This document shows, piece by piece, positions 16,474-25,807 of a DNA stretch of 64,000 bases (its first letter is position 1; each line of letters begins with the position of its first letter). The stretch lies in NCBI RefSeq assembly GCF_003675325.1, contig NZ_CP033073.1, positions 6,448,001-6,512,000 on the forward strand, in the 5' to 3' direction. Under the pieces are notes generated by a model. That model was given only the letters and a program-made list of their open reading frames with translations, was not told the DNA's origin and did not search any database. Both the position numbers and the translations under genes were made by a program. This DNA comes from Streptomyces dangxiongensis (GTDB lineage Bacteria > Actinomycetota > Actinomycetes > Streptomycetales > Streptomycetaceae).

Positions 16474-17040
16474 ATGGCCGTAGCACAGCCCGAGCGGGGC
16501 GGGTTGCTGCCCGACCGCCCGGGCACCCTCCGCGGCACGCTCGCCACCACCGCCTGCATGGAGACGTTGCAGGTCGGCTATCTGCACGCGGTCGCCGCCG
16601 CGGCCGGCTGCTCGCTGTCCCAGCCCTTCCCCGACAACGGCATCGACTGGCACGTCAGCCACAGCGCACCCGGGCACACCGTCGACGACGAGGTCACCGT
16701 CAAGGTGCAGTTGAAGGCCACCTACCAGGTCGCGCCCGACCCCCCGGGCCCCTTCTTCTCCTTCACCCTCGACAACGCCCACCTGCGCAAACTCGCCCGC
16801 ACCCCGGTGTCGGTCCACAAGATCCTGGTGGTCATGCTCGTCCCGCGCTCCCCGGACGACTGGCTGCGCGCCGGCCACGAACGGCTGGAACTCAGACACT
16901 GCTGCTACTGGACCAACCTCGCCGGCCACCCCGTCACCGGCCGGCACCGGACCACCGTGCGGATACCGACCTCGCGCATCTTCGACGACCGGGCGCTGTG
17001 CGAGATCATGGCGCGGGTCGGGACGGGAGGCAGGCCATGA
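16474..17040 (+). CDS. DUF4365-like protein with PD-(D/E)XK-type residues
   Basis: 188 aa from ATG 16474, with GGAGGG ~9 nt upstream. It resembles DUF4365: ACMETLQVGYLHAVAAAAGC (28-46), GIDWHVSH (57-64), VKVQLKATY (77-84) and a WTNLAG segment near 146-151. E30, D58 and Q79-x-K81 can be aligned with the E...D...(E/Q)xK pattern of restriction-endonuclease-like folds, suggesting a nuclease or nucleic-acid-binding core; this is inference. The stop overlaps the start of the next gene (ATGA at 17037-17040), so the two products are probably made together. Confidence 0.75.
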   Translation: MAVAQPERGGLLPDRPGTLRGTLATTACMETLQVGYLHAVAAAAGCSLSQPFPDNGIDWHVSHSAPGHTVDDEVTVKVQLKATYQVAPDPPGPFFSFTLDNAHLRKLARTPVSVHKILVVMLVPRSPDDWLRAGHERLELRHCCYWTNLAGHPVTGRHRTTVRIPTSRIFDDRALCEIMARVGTGGRP

Positions 17041-18314
17041 GAGACCGTCCCTCCGACGGACCGCCGGTACGGCAGGTCCTCGACGAGCCGGTACGGCAGG
17101 TCCGGCCGGAACCCGGTGACATCCTCCGGACCCCCCTGCTCCGGCCCGCCGACGTCGACCCTGCCGTCCTCGGCGCCCTGCTGCACCGGCACGGCTGGCA
17201 GCGGCGCGGGGGAGCGGCCGGACGCTACGGCCGCTGGACCCCGCCCGGGCCGGGCGGCGCCGCGACCAGCCTGCTCGTGCCGGAGAGCCGCGCGTTCCCG
17301 GACAGCGACGACCTGCTCGGCGAGGCCCTCGAAGCCCTCGCCCGCGGCGACACCCCCTGCGCCCGCGAGGTGCTGCTCTGCCTCGCCGTGCCCAGCGACG
17401 AGATCCGCTGGTGGCGCGACACCCCGGCCGGGCCCGCCGGAGCCGCGCCCTGGACCGCCGACGCGCACCTGCGCGGCGCCGCCCGCCGGATGCTGCTCGC
17501 CGCCGCACTCGCCACCCGCGCACCCGCCGGATACCACGGCGCCCGCCACCGCCGCTCCGCCGCCGCCCTCGTCGGGGACGTCCTCGTCGGTCCGGCCGCC
17601 GACGGCCACGCCCTCACCGCCTTCGTCCCCGTCCCCGCGGGACGCGGCCTCTCCGTCCGCCTCCACCAGGCCCTCCACGCCGCCCGCGAGGCCATCGACT
17701 ACCAGCGGGCCACCGGCGGCATGGACGCCTTCGACGGCGCCGTCGAGGCCGGCGTCAGCCATGAGCTGACCGAGGCGCTCTCCGCGCTCGTGGCAGGCAC
17801 CGAGGGCGCCCGCGTCGCCGTGTCCTGGGCCCCCGGCGCCGGCGTCCCCGACGGCTGTGACGCCTCCGCCGAACCCGTCGAGTTCTCACCCGGCGACCTG
17901 CCCGTGCTGCGCGAGGCCGCCGCCCGCTACCTCCGCGCGGAGCCCTCCGTCCCGGTCAGCGTCACCGGTGCCGTCGTCCGCATGCGCCGCTCCGGACCCG
18001 GCGGCCGGGGCACCGTACGCCTGCGCGTCCTCGCCGGCGCCGAGGTCCCGCACCTGCGCGTCACCCTGGACGAGGAGGACTACCGCGTCGCCGGCCACGC
18101 CCACCTCGTCGGGCTCCCGGTGCGCGTGCAGGGCCGGCTGGAACGGCGGGGCGGCTTCCGCCGGCTCACCGGCGCCCGCGGGGTCGTCCCCGTACAGGTC
18201 GACTACGCCGAGCGTGACCGGCTGCTGAAGTCCCTCCACGAGAACCTCGACTTCTTCGACGGGACGTGCGACGAGCCAGGTGAGGGGGCGTACGGGGAGG
18301 AGGAGGGGGGGTAA
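17037..18314 (+). CDS. Unknown protein translationally coupled to DUF4365 gene
   Basis: 425 aa. It starts at ATG 17037, overlapping the preceding stop by 4 bases. An N-terminal block (VLGALLHRHGWQRRG then GRYGRWTPPG, about 43-75) reads like a small recognition domain. The middle is Ala/Arg-rich and helical (about 90-260). The C-terminal ~110 residues have an OB-like pattern of short strands: GRGTVRLRVLAGAEVPHLRV, LDEEDYRVAGHAHL, then VRVQGRLERRGGFRRL. It ends in an acidic tail (GEEEGG). No catalytic motif is recognised. It may be the regulatory or recognition partner of the DUF4365 protein. Confidence 0.75.
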   Translation: MRDRPSDGPPVRQVLDEPVRQVRPEPGDILRTPLLRPADVDPAVLGALLHRHGWQRRGGAAGRYGRWTPPGPGGAATSLLVPESRAFPDSDDLLGEALEALARGDTPCAREVLLCLAVPSDEIRWWRDTPAGPAGAAPWTADAHLRGAARRMLLAAALATRAPAGYHGARHRRSAAALVGDVLVGPAADGHALTAFVPVPAGRGLSVRLHQALHAAREAIDYQRATGGMDAFDGAVEAGVSHELTEALSALVAGTEGARVAVSWAPGAGVPDGCDASAEPVEFSPGDLPVLREAAARYLRAEPSVPVSVTGAVVRMRRSGPGGRGTVRLRVLAGAEVPHLRVTLDEEDYRVAGHAHLVGLPVRVQGRLERRGGFRRLTGARGVVPVQVDYAERDRLLKSLHENLDFFDGTCDEPGEGAYGEEEGG

Positions 18315-18407
18315 CCGTTTCGCGGTCGGTGCCGTCGGGTCGGTACGATCGCCTGAGCGCGCGCTCCTCGTACGGCGCCGCACCCACCCTTCAGTCAGGA
18401 GAGACCG

Positions 18408-20384
18408 GTGTCAGACGTCCGTGTGATCATCCAACGCGATTCCGAGCGGGAAGAACGCGTGGTGACGACGGGCACTACGGCCGCCGACCTCTTCGCGGGC
18501 GAGCGCTCCGTCATCGCCGCGCGCGTCGGCGGCGAGCTGAGGGACCTCGCGTGGGAGCTGTCCGACGGTGACGAGGTCGAGGGCGTCGAGATCTCGTCCG
18601 AGGACGGCCTGAACATCCTGCGCCACTCCACCGCGCACGTCATGGCGCAGGCCGTGCAGGAGCTGTTCCCCGAGGCCAAGCTGGGCATCGGCCCGCCCGT
18701 GAAGGACGGCTTCTACTACGACTTCGACGTGGAGAAGCCCTTCACGCCCGAGGATCTCAAGGCCGTCGAGAAGAAGATGCAGGAGATCCAGAAGCGCGGG
18801 CAGAAGTTCGCCCGCCGTGTCGTCACCGACGAGGCGGCCCGCGCGGAGCTGGCCTCCGAGCCGTACAAGCTGGAGCTGATCGGCCTCAAGGGCTCGGCGT
18901 CGCACGACGACGGCGCGGACGTCGAGGTCGGCGCCGGCGAGCTGACGATCTACGACAACCTGGACGCCAAGACCGGCGAGCTGTGCTGGAAGGACCTCTG
19001 CCGCGGTCCGCACCTGCCCTCGACCCGGCTGATCCCGGCGTTCAAGCTGATGCGCAACGCCGCCGCCTACTGGCGCGGCAGCGAGAAGAACCCGATGCTC
19101 CAGCGCATCTACGGCACCGCCTGGCCGTCCAAGGACGAGCTGAAGGCGCACCTGGAGTTCCTCGCCGAGGCCGAGAAGCGCGACCACCGCAAGCTCGGCA
19201 GCGAGCTGGACCTCTTCTCCATCCCCGAGCAGATCGGCTCCGGCCTCGCCGTCTTCCACCCCAGGGGCGGCATCATCCGCCGGGTCATGGAGGACTACTC
19301 GCGCCGCCGCCACGAGGAGGAGGGCTACGAGTTCGTCTACACCCCGCACGCGACGAAGGGGAAGCTCTTCGAGACCTCGGGCCACCTGGACTGGTACGCC
19401 GACGGCATGTACCCGCCCATGCAGCTCGACGAGGGCGTGGACTACTACCTCAAGCCCATGAACTGCCCGATGCACAACCTGATCTTCGACGCGCGCGGCC
19501 GGTCGTACCGTGAACTGCCCCTGCGCCTCTTCGAGTTCGGGACCGTGTACCGGTACGAGAAGTCCGGTGTCGTGCACGGCCTCACCCGGGCCCGCGGCTT
19601 CACCCAGGACGACGCGCACATCTACTGCACCCGTGAGCAGATGTCCGGGGAACTGGACAGCACGCTCACCTTCGTGCTGAACCTGCTGCGCGACTACGGC
19701 CTGACCGATTTCTACCTGGAGCTGTCCACCAAGGACCCGGAGAAGTTCGTCGGTTCCGACGAGGCCTGGGAGGAGGCGACCGAAACCCTGCGCCAGGTCG
19801 CCGAGAAGCAGGGCCTGCCCCTCGTGCCCGACCCGGGCGGCGCCGCCTTCTACGGCCCGAAGATCTCCGTCCAGGCCAAGGACGCGATCGGCCGCACCTG
19901 GCAGATGTCGACCATCCAGCTCGACTTCAACCTGCCCGAGCGGTTCAACCTGGAGTACACCGGCCCGGACGGCTCCAAGCAGCGTCCGGTCATGATCCAC
20001 CGGGCCCTGTTCGGCAGTATCGAGCGGTTCTTCGCGGTGCTCCTGGAGCACTACGCGGGCGCCTTCCCGGCCTGGCTGGCCCCCGTCCAGGCGATCGGCA
20101 TCCCGGTCGGCGACGCGCACATCGAGTACCTGGGGAAGTTCGCCGCCGCGGCCAGGAAGAAGGGCCTGCGGGTCGAGGTGGACTCCTCCTCCGACCGTAT
20201 GCAGAAGAAGATCAGGACGGCCCAGAAGCAGAAGGTCCCGTTCATGGTCATCGTCGGCGACGAGGACATGAACGCCGGCACCGTGTCCTTCCGCTACCGG
20301 GACGGCTCGCAGGAGAACGGCATCCCGTTCGACGAGGCCATCGCCAAGATCGTGAAGGTCGTGGAGGAGCGGACCCAGGTCTGA
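18408..20384 (+). CDS. thrS: Threonyl-tRNA synthetase
   Basis: 658 aa from GTG 18408 with AGGAGAG just upstream; a TACGAT -10 candidate lies near 18342-18347. Domains in order: TGS (about 1-65), the second additional editing domain with HSTAH (H73, H77), the class II catalytic core with zinc-site Cys ~353 (KPMNCPMHN), motif 2 in the [20 protein letters not shown] region, motif 3 near [12 protein letters not shown], and an anticodon-binding domain from ~550. It charges tRNA-Thr and hydrolyses Ser-tRNA-Thr. No T-box leader is visible in the 93-nt upstream gap. Confidence 0.98.
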   Translation: MSDVRVIIQRDSEREERVVTTGTTAADLFAGERSVIAARVGGELRDLAWELSDGDEVEGVEISSEDGLNILRHSTAHVMAQAVQELFPEAKLGIGPPVKDGFYYDFDVEKPFTPEDLKAVEKKMQEIQKRGQKFARRVVTDEAARAELASEPYKLELIGLKGSASHDDGADVEVGAGELTIYDNLDAKTGELCWKDLCRGPHLPSTRLIPAFKLMRNAAAYWRGSEKNPMLQRIYGTAWPSKDELKAHLEFLAEAEKRDHRKLGSELDLFSIPEQIGSGLAVFHPRGGIIRRVMEDYSRRRHEEEGYEFVYTPHATKGKLFETSGHLDWYADGMYPPMQLDEGVDYYLKPMNCPMHNLIFDARGRSYRELPLRLFEFGTVYRYEKSGVVHGLTRARGFTQDDAHIYCTREQMSGELDSTLTFVLNLLRDYGLTDFYLELSTKDPEKFVGSDEAWEEATETLRQVAEKQGLPLVPDPGGAAFYGPKISVQAKDAIGRTWQMSTIQLDFNLPERFNLEYTGPDGSKQRPVMIHRALFGSIERFFAVLLEHYAGAFPAWLAPVQAIGIPVGDAHIEYLGKFAAAARKKGLRVEVDSSSDRMQKKIRTAQKQKVPFMVIVGDEDMNAGTVSFRYRDGSQENGIPFDEAIAKIVKVVEERTQV

Positions 20385-20397
20385 CCCCCACCCGCCC

Positions 20398-20440
20398 GAA
20401 CGGCCCCCGGGGATCACCTTCACCTCCCCGGGGGCCGTTC
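20398..20440. terminator. Bidirectional terminator between thrS and the K+ channel gene
   Basis: GAACGGCCCCCGGGGA (20398-20413) pairs perfectly over 16 bp with TCCCCGGGGGCCGTTC (20425-20440). It overlaps the last codons of the convergent channel gene. Confidence 0.9.
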
Positions 20441-21079
20441 GTCGCTCTCCCGGGAGAACGTCTGCATCAGCCAGGACGAGAACGAACCCGTCACCGCGCC
20501 GAGCAGACCCAGCCCGCAGGCCATCATCCCGGTCGCGATCACCCGGCCGAGCGGGGTCACCGGGGTGACGTCGCCGTAGCCGACCGTGCTGAGGGTCGAG
20601 GCGGCCCACCACACGGCGTCCCCGAAGGTGCGCATGCTGCTGCCGGGCGCCCCGCGTTCCTGCTGGTAGACCGCGAGGGCACCGGAGAGGCCGAGCAGCA
20701 GCGTGGACAGACTCGCGTAGGCGATCACGCGCGCGTACAGGGAGAGCCGTGGATCTCCCTGCCGACGCTGGATGACGTCGTACAGCGGGACGATCCGCAG
20801 CGGGCGCAGCAACGGCAGCAGCACCACGGCGGTGTGCAGGAAGTGCGTGGTGGCGAAGCGCCAGAAGCGCTGCCCGCCCAGCCGCCAGCGCACCACGTAG
20901 TCGACGGCGAACAGCACCCAGAGGGCGAGCATCGCGAACCCGCACAGGTCCCGCCAGCCCCAGGACAGGCTCACGGCCAGGACCCGGGTGGCATAGGCGG
21001 CCATGAAGACCAGCGACGCCAGGAACAGGGGAATCTCGGTGTGCTGCTCCCAGCGGGCCAGGGCGCTGTCGTCGTCCAC
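20420..21079 (-). CDS. Voltage-gated-like potassium channel protein
   Basis: 219 aa from GTG 21079 (an ATG at 21160 would add 27 residues, but it overlaps the divergent HIT start). Several hydrophobic segments (about 15-36, 46-64, 76-93, 115-139, 178-203) surround a pore helix and the K+ selectivity filter TVGYGD at 165-170. An Arg-rich segment near LLRPLRIVPLYDVIQRRQ (90-107) could be a reduced voltage-sensor S4. No RCK/TrkA domain is fused, so gating would be by voltage or other partners. Acts in the cytoplasmic membrane. Confidence 0.88.
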   Translation of the reverse strand: MDDDSALARWEQHTEIPLFLASLVFMAAYATRVLAVSLSWGWRDLCGFAMLALWVLFAVDYVVRWRLGGQRFWRFATTHFLHTAVVLLPLLRPLRIVPLYDVIQRRQGDPRLSLYARVIAYASLSTLLLGLSGALAVYQQERGAPGSSMRTFGDAVWWAASTLSTVGYGDVTPVTPLGRVIATGMMACGLGLLGAVTGSFSSWLMQTFSRESDERPPGR

Positions 21080-21080
21080 C

Positions 21081-21094
21081 GGCCAAGCTTGGCC
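21081..21094. promoter_or_regulatory. 14-bp perfect palindrome in the channel/HIT intergenic region
   Basis: GGCCAAGCTTGGCC, immediately upstream of the GTG of the channel gene and ~65 nt before the HIT start. It could be an operator or simple symmetry. Confidence 0.35.
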
Positions 21095-21158
21095 GCAGAC
21101 CGCTGCCGGGGTCACCCGGCGACACGCCGGGATCGGGCGAAGCCATATGCTGCCTAGC

Positions 21159-21707
21159 ATGACGAGCGAGCCGGAACAGCAGATCGGAGTGGGGACGCAG
21201 GACGCGTTCCAGCGCCTGTGGACGCCCCACCGGATGGCCTATATCCAGGGCGAGAACAAGCCGAGCGGTCCGGGGGCCGACGACGGCTGTCCCTTCTGCT
21301 CCATCCCGGCGAAGTCGGACGAGGACGGGCTCGTCGTCCGGCGCGGAGAGCACGTGTACGCCGTCCTCAACCTGTACCCCTACACCGGCGGTCACCTGAT
21401 GACGGTGCCGTACCGGCATGTGGCCGACTACACCGACCTGACCCCGGCGGAGACCGTCGAGCTGGCGGAGCTGACCAAGCAGGCCATGGCGGCTCTGCGC
21501 ACGGCGTCCGGCGCGCACGGGTTCAACATCGGCATGAACCAGGGCGCGGTGGCGGGTGCCGGTATCGCGGCCCATCTGCACCAGCACATCGTCCCGCGCT
21601 GGGGCGGCGACACCAACTTCATGCCCGTCGTGGGCCACACGAGGGTGCTGCCGCAGTTGCTGGCCGACACCCGCGGGATGCTGGCGCAGGCGTGGCCGGC
21701 CGGCTGA
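21159..21707 (+). CDS. HIT-domain nucleotide phosphorylase/hydrolase
   Basis: 182 aa from ATG 21159. HIT motif HLHQHIV (H139, H141, H143) is preceded by a likely zinc CPFC (44-47). The conserved NLYPYTGGHLMTVPYRH stretch (71-87) is typical of the actinobacterial AP4A phosphorylase-like branch. It should cleave dinucleoside polyphosphates or nucleotide adducts. The mycobacterial homologue also sits between thrS and pgsA1. Here the two genes at 21738-25807, on the opposite strand, separate it from pgsA1. Confidence 0.9.
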   Translation: MTSEPEQQIGVGTQDAFQRLWTPHRMAYIQGENKPSGPGADDGCPFCSIPAKSDEDGLVVRRGEHVYAVLNLYPYTGGHLMTVPYRHVADYTDLTPAETVELAELTKQAMAALRTASGAHGFNIGMNQGAVAGAGIAAHLHQHIVPRWGGDTNFMPVVGHTRVLPQLLADTRGMLAQAWPAG

Positions 21708-21737
21708 CCGGACGGCCACGGCCGGTCCGGCGCGGGC

Positions 21738-23384
21738 CTACGCGTCGTAGAGGTCGGCCTTCCGGGGCGTCGGGTCCTGGACGTTGCCGCTGAGGAACGC
21801 CGAGCGGGCACCGAATTTCTCGGTGTCCACGCCGTTCTCCCGCAGGACCTTGAGCGCGGCGGAGTGCACCACCCGCAGCACCGGTGTCGCCGCGCGCAGG
21901 GCGTCGTCGGCCATGAAGCGGTGGCGCCAGGGCTGATCGGCCCAGGCGTGCCGCAGGCCGAACGGCTCGGGCAGGCCGAGGGAGCCGCCGAGCCAGTTGA
22001 GCAGCGGCGGATACCACGTCAGCGGGGCGCGCACCGCCAGACGTACGACCTCGTCGGTGCCGACCAGGGGCAGCTTGACCGTACGGGTCTCCCAGGGCTT
22101 GAAGGACTTGGTGACCTCCTTGGCCGGCGCCTCCGGTTTCGTGGTGAAGAGCGAGTTCACCGGTCCCAGCGCATGCCCCGTGACCTCGATGCGCAGGGTC
22201 TCGTGCAGCACCGTGACGGTGATCAGCATCGTGATGACGAGCTGTCCGTCCCACAGCGTCCACTGCACGCCCAGATAGTGCCGGTCACCGCTGCCGAACT
22301 GCTGTTTGTTGCAGATCTCCTGTATGGCGTGCGGTTTGATCTGGAAGGCCTCGACGTCGGTGCCCTCGGGGCGGGAGACGGCCGTGGCCTTCTCGCCGAT
22401 CGGGGTGACGATCCAGTGCCGTATCGACGGCTTCGGGAAGCCGCCGGTGTTCAACGGGCCGCGCTCCAGGAGGGCGAGCTGGTCGTGGATCGCGCGTATC
22501 ACGTCCCAGCTCCGGAAGGGGTGGATCTCCCGGGTGGAATCGGCGGCCACGAGGTCCTCGGCGAGCTGCCAGGCGCCCCAGCGGGTGCCCATGCCGAGTA
22601 TGCCCTTGGGGCCGGCGTAGAAGACGGAGTTGGACCGCTGTTCCGCCCGGAGCCGGGCCAGGGACTGCCGCAGGTCCTCGGCGGCGGTCTGGCCGGGGGC
22701 GCGGGGCACGGCCTCCGGGACCTTGGCGCCGACGCTGCTGCCCGACAGCAGCCCGTCCCAGCGGCCCCGCAGGTCCTGGGCGGTGCGCTCGCAGATCCGC
22801 TTGGCCCAGAACCAGCCGAGCACGGGCACGACGACGGACGCGCGGGCGTACCACGCCCAGAAGCCGGAGAACGGCATCTTGACCAGGAACAGCGCGGCGA
22901 GAATGCCGACGCCCAGCAGCAGCACGGTGCCCAGCGCCCCGGCCCGCCGGTCGTCACTGCGGGCGACGAGACCGCGAAGCTGGAAGACGAGCAGCCAGCA
23001 GAGCATTCCCGGCAGGAAGAGCAGGCCGCACACGACGGTGACCACGGTGAGGCGGTTGTCGCGTTCCCTGCGGATGTTGTTGGCGGCCAGGGCGTGTTCC
23101 ACGACGAACTGGGGCTCGGAGCCGAAGGACTGGATGAGCGGCTTGCGGCCGGGGGCGAGCATCCGGTCGATGACGGCACGCGAGAACGCCTCACCGAGAT
23201 TCGGCCGGAACATCTTCATCCTGCCGGCCTTCACGGCCGACTGGTGCCACTCGTTGTCGGCCTTCTTGATCTCCTCGACCGGGCTGTCCCGGTACGCCGC
23301 GGACGCCAGCGCGGAGGTCGCAGCCTGCCCCTCGTCGCCCGAGACGGGCACCTGGGGCCCGTCCCACTCCGTTCCAAACGACAT
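21738..23384 (-). CDS. Large membrane protein of unknown function
   Basis: 548 aa from ATG 23384 (GGGGCGGGA just before it); longer in-frame starts lack a ribosome site. After a ~120-residue cytoplasmic N-terminus it has two close pairs of hydrophobic segments (about residues 110-135 and 150-195 region: LTVVTVVCGLLFLPGMLCWL, LGTVLLLGVGILAALFLVKM, then SVVVPVLGWFWA). The ~350-residue C-terminal part has mixed alpha/beta character with many Trp residues (RWGAWQLAEDL, VQWTLWDGQLVITML). No enzyme motif is recognised. It is probably a conserved actinobacterial hypothetical with a large soluble domain. Confidence 0.8.
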   Translation of the reverse strand: MSFGTEWDGPQVPVSGDEGQAATSALASAAYRDSPVEEIKKADNEWHQSAVKAGRMKMFRPNLGEAFSRAVIDRMLAPGRKPLIQSFGSEPQFVVEHALAANNIRRERDNRLTVVTVVCGLLFLPGMLCWLLVFQLRGLVARSDDRRAGALGTVLLLGVGILAALFLVKMPFSGFWAWYARASVVVPVLGWFWAKRICERTAQDLRGRWDGLLSGSSVGAKVPEAVPRAPGQTAAEDLRQSLARLRAEQRSNSVFYAGPKGILGMGTRWGAWQLAEDLVAADSTREIHPFRSWDVIRAIHDQLALLERGPLNTGGFPKPSIRHWIVTPIGEKATAVSRPEGTDVEAFQIKPHAIQEICNKQQFGSGDRHYLGVQWTLWDGQLVITMLITVTVLHETLRIEVTGHALGPVNSLFTTKPEAPAKEVTKSFKPWETRTVKLPLVGTDEVVRLAVRAPLTWYPPLLNWLGGSLGLPEPFGLRHAWADQPWRHRFMADDALRAATPVLRVVHSAALKVLRENGVDTEKFGARSAFLSGNVQDPTPRKADLYDA

Positions 23385-23605
23385 TCCCGCCCCCATCGCC
23401 GCCGGTGTCGCTTCTGCGGCCTTCCCGACTTCCCTGCCCGGCACACCTGTTGGACCGCTCGGCGTGCCGTCGCCCGGCGAAAGCCGGACGGCCGCGGCAC
23501 GACGCGCTCCGGTGATCAGCGTATCCGCCGGCACCGACAGCCCGGGGGCGGACGGCCGAAGCCGCCCGCCCGCACACCGGCGCCAGAACCTCCCCGCCCG
23601 CCCGA

Positions 23606-25807
23606 CTACCCGTCGTCACCCGCCTGTTCGCGGATCCGTTCGGCGATCTGCGCCGGCATCGGCTCGTGCCGGGCGTAGCTCCGGTCGAAGCGGGCCGTGC
23701 CGTGGGAGAGCGAACGCAGGTCGACCGCGTACCGGCCGATCTCGAACTCCGGTACCTCCGCGCGGATCAGGGTCCGGCCCGAGCCGACCTGTTCGGTCCC
23801 CAGCAGCCGGCCGCGCCGGCCGGACAGGTCGCTCATCACGGCGCCCACGTAGTCGTCGCCGACCAGCACGGTGACCTCGGCGACCGGCTCCAGCAGATGG
23901 ATCCGCGCGTCGGCCGCGGCCTCCCGCAGGGCGAGCGCGCCCGCCGTCTGGAAGGCGGCGTCGGAGGAGTCCACCGAGTGGGCCTTGCCGTCCACCAGAG
24001 TGACCCGCACGTCGACGAGCGGATAACCGGCGGCGACCCCCTTGGCGGCCTGCGCCCGCACGCCCTTCTCGACGGACGGGACGAACTGCCGGGGCACCGC
24101 GCCGCCGACGACCTTGTCCACGAACTCGATGCCCGAGCCGCCCGGCAGCGGCTCCACCTCGATCTCGCAGATCGCGTACTGGCCGTGTCCGCCGGACTGC
24201 TTGACGTGCCGGCCGCGCGCGGTGGCCCGGTCCGCGAACGTCTCCCGCAGGGACACCCGGTGCGGTACGACGTCGACCTGGACGCCGTAGCGGCTGCGCA
24301 GCCGTTCCAGGGCGACGTCGGCGTGGGCCTCGCCCAGGCACCACAGCACCACCTGGTGGGTGTCCTGGTCGTGCTCCAGCCGCATGGTCGGGTCCTCGGC
24401 GACCAGCCGGGCCAGCCCCTGGGAGAGCTTGTCCTCGTCGGCCTTGCTGTGCGCCTGGATGGCGAGCGGCAGCAGCGGGTCCGGCATCTGCCAGGGTTCC
24501 ATCAGCAGCGGGTCGTCCTTGGCGGAGAGCGTGTCGCCGGTCTCGGCGCGGCCGAGCCTGGCCACGCACACCAGGTCGCCGGCGACGGCGTGGGTCACCG
24601 GGCGCTGCTGCCGGCCGAAGGGCATGGACAGGGCGCCGGTCTTCTCCTCGACGTCGTGGTCCTCGTGGCCGCGGTCGGCGAGGCCGTGCCCGGAGACGTG
24701 CACCGGCTGGTCGGGACGCAGCGTGCCGGAGAAGACGCGGACCAGTGAGATCCGGCCGACATAGGGGTCGGAGGAGGTCTTGACGACCTCGGCGACCAGC
24801 GGCCCGTCCGTGTCGCACGGCTTCAGCTCGCGCGGCTCGCCGTCGACGGTGGTCACGCCGGGCAGGGGGTGTTCGAACGGGGTCGGGAAGCCGCCGGTGA
24901 TCAACTGGAGCAGCTCGACCGTGCCGAGTCCCTGCCGGGCGCCCTCGGCGGCGGGGGCGGCGGCCAGGACGGGGAAGAAGCTGCCGCGGGCGACGGCCCG
25001 CTCCAGGTCCTCGATCAGTGTCTTGATGTCGACCTGCTCGCCGCCCAGATAGCGGTCCATGAGGGTCTCGTCCTCGCTCTCCGAGATGATCCCCTCGATG
25101 AGCCGGTCGCGGGCCTCTTCGAGGTCCGGCAGTTGGTCCTCGCCGGGCTCGGACTCCTTGCGCTCCCCGGACGCGTAGTCGAACAGCTTCTTCGACAGCA
25201 GTCCGACCAGCCCGGTGACGGAGGTGTGCCCGTCGGGGCTCTCGGGGCCGCGCAGCGGCAGGTACAACGGCAGTACGGCGTCGGGATCGTCGCCGCCGAA
25301 GGCCTGCGCGCAGATCCGGGTCATCTCCTCGAAGTCCGCGCGCGCGGCCTCCAGGTGCGTGACCACGATCGCGCGGGGCATGCCGACGGCCGCGCACTCC
25401 TCCCACACCATCCGGGTCGTGCCGTCGACGCCGTCCGAGGCCGAGACGACGAAGAGGGCCGCGTCCGCGGCGCGCAGACCGGCCCGCAGCTCCCCGACGA
25501 AGTCGGCGTATCCGGGGGTGTCCAGCAAGTTGATCTTGATGCCGTCCCAGGCGACCGGCACCAGGGAGAGCTGGACCGAGCGCTGCTGGCGGTGCTCGAT
25601 GTCGTCGTAGTCGGAGACGGTGCCGCCGTCCTCCACGCGGCCCGCCCGGTTCACCGCCCCCGCGGTCAGCGCGAGGGCCTCCACCAGAGTCGTCTTGCCC
25701 GAGCCCGAGTGGCCGACCAGCACCACGTTCCGTACGGACGCGGGCCGGTCGGCCGCGAGAGCCCTGCCGGCGGCCCCGGGGTGGTGTGTCTGTGCCTTGT
25801 CGCCCAT
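23606..25807 (-). CDS. Elongation factor G-like GTPase (EF-G2 type)
   Basis: 733 aa from ATG 25807 with GGGAGGCAGGA upstream. All EF-G domains are present: a GTPase with G1 GHSGSGKTT (32-40) and G3 DTPG; domain II; and domains III-V with GEAHADVALERL, ETFADRATARGRHVKQSGGHGQY and VGDDYVGAVMSDLSGRRG. The G4 motif normally read NKxD appears as THLE in VVTHLEAARADFEE, so nucleotide recognition is altered. Length is slightly longer than canonical FusA. The paralogue is non-essential in related bacteria and its role is unclear (ribosome rescue, recycling or stress translation are possible). Canonical fusA is not in this window. Confidence 0.93.
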   Translation of the reverse strand: MGDKAQTHHPGAAGRALAADRPASVRNVVLVGHSGSGKTTLVEALALTAGAVNRAGRVEDGGTVSDYDDIEHRQQRSVQLSLVPVAWDGIKINLLDTPGYADFVGELRAGLRAADAALFVVSASDGVDGTTRMVWEECAAVGMPRAIVVTHLEAARADFEEMTRICAQAFGGDDPDAVLPLYLPLRGPESPDGHTSVTGLVGLLSKKLFDYASGERKESEPGEDQLPDLEEARDRLIEGIISESEDETLMDRYLGGEQVDIKTLIEDLERAVARGSFFPVLAAAPAAEGARQGLGTVELLQLITGGFPTPFEHPLPGVTTVDGEPRELKPCDTDGPLVAEVVKTSSDPYVGRISLVRVFSGTLRPDQPVHVSGHGLADRGHEDHDVEEKTGALSMPFGRQQRPVTHAVAGDLVCVARLGRAETGDTLSAKDDPLLMEPWQMPDPLLPLAIQAHSKADEDKLSQGLARLVAEDPTMRLEHDQDTHQVVLWCLGEAHADVALERLRSRYGVQVDVVPHRVSLRETFADRATARGRHVKQSGGHGQYAICEIEVEPLPGGSGIEFVDKVVGGAVPRQFVPSVEKGVRAQAAKGVAAGYPLVDVRVTLVDGKAHSVDSSDAAFQTAGALALREAAADARIHLLEPVAEVTVLVGDDYVGAVMSDLSGRRGRLLGTEQVGSGRTLIRAEVPEFEIGRYAVDLRSLSHGTARFDRSYARHEPMPAQIAERIREQAGDDG

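Noticed and set aside
18315..18407. T-box or attenuator leader for thrS
   Set aside because: The gap is under 100 bases with no recognisable T-box (UGGN) or specifier-loop structure.
18411..21719. Minus-strand open frame of about 1,100 codons opposite thrS and the HIT gene
   Set aside because: It is the GC-bias shadow of thrS on the other strand, with Arg/Gly/Val/Leu-rich composition and no family motif; thrS is unmistakable.
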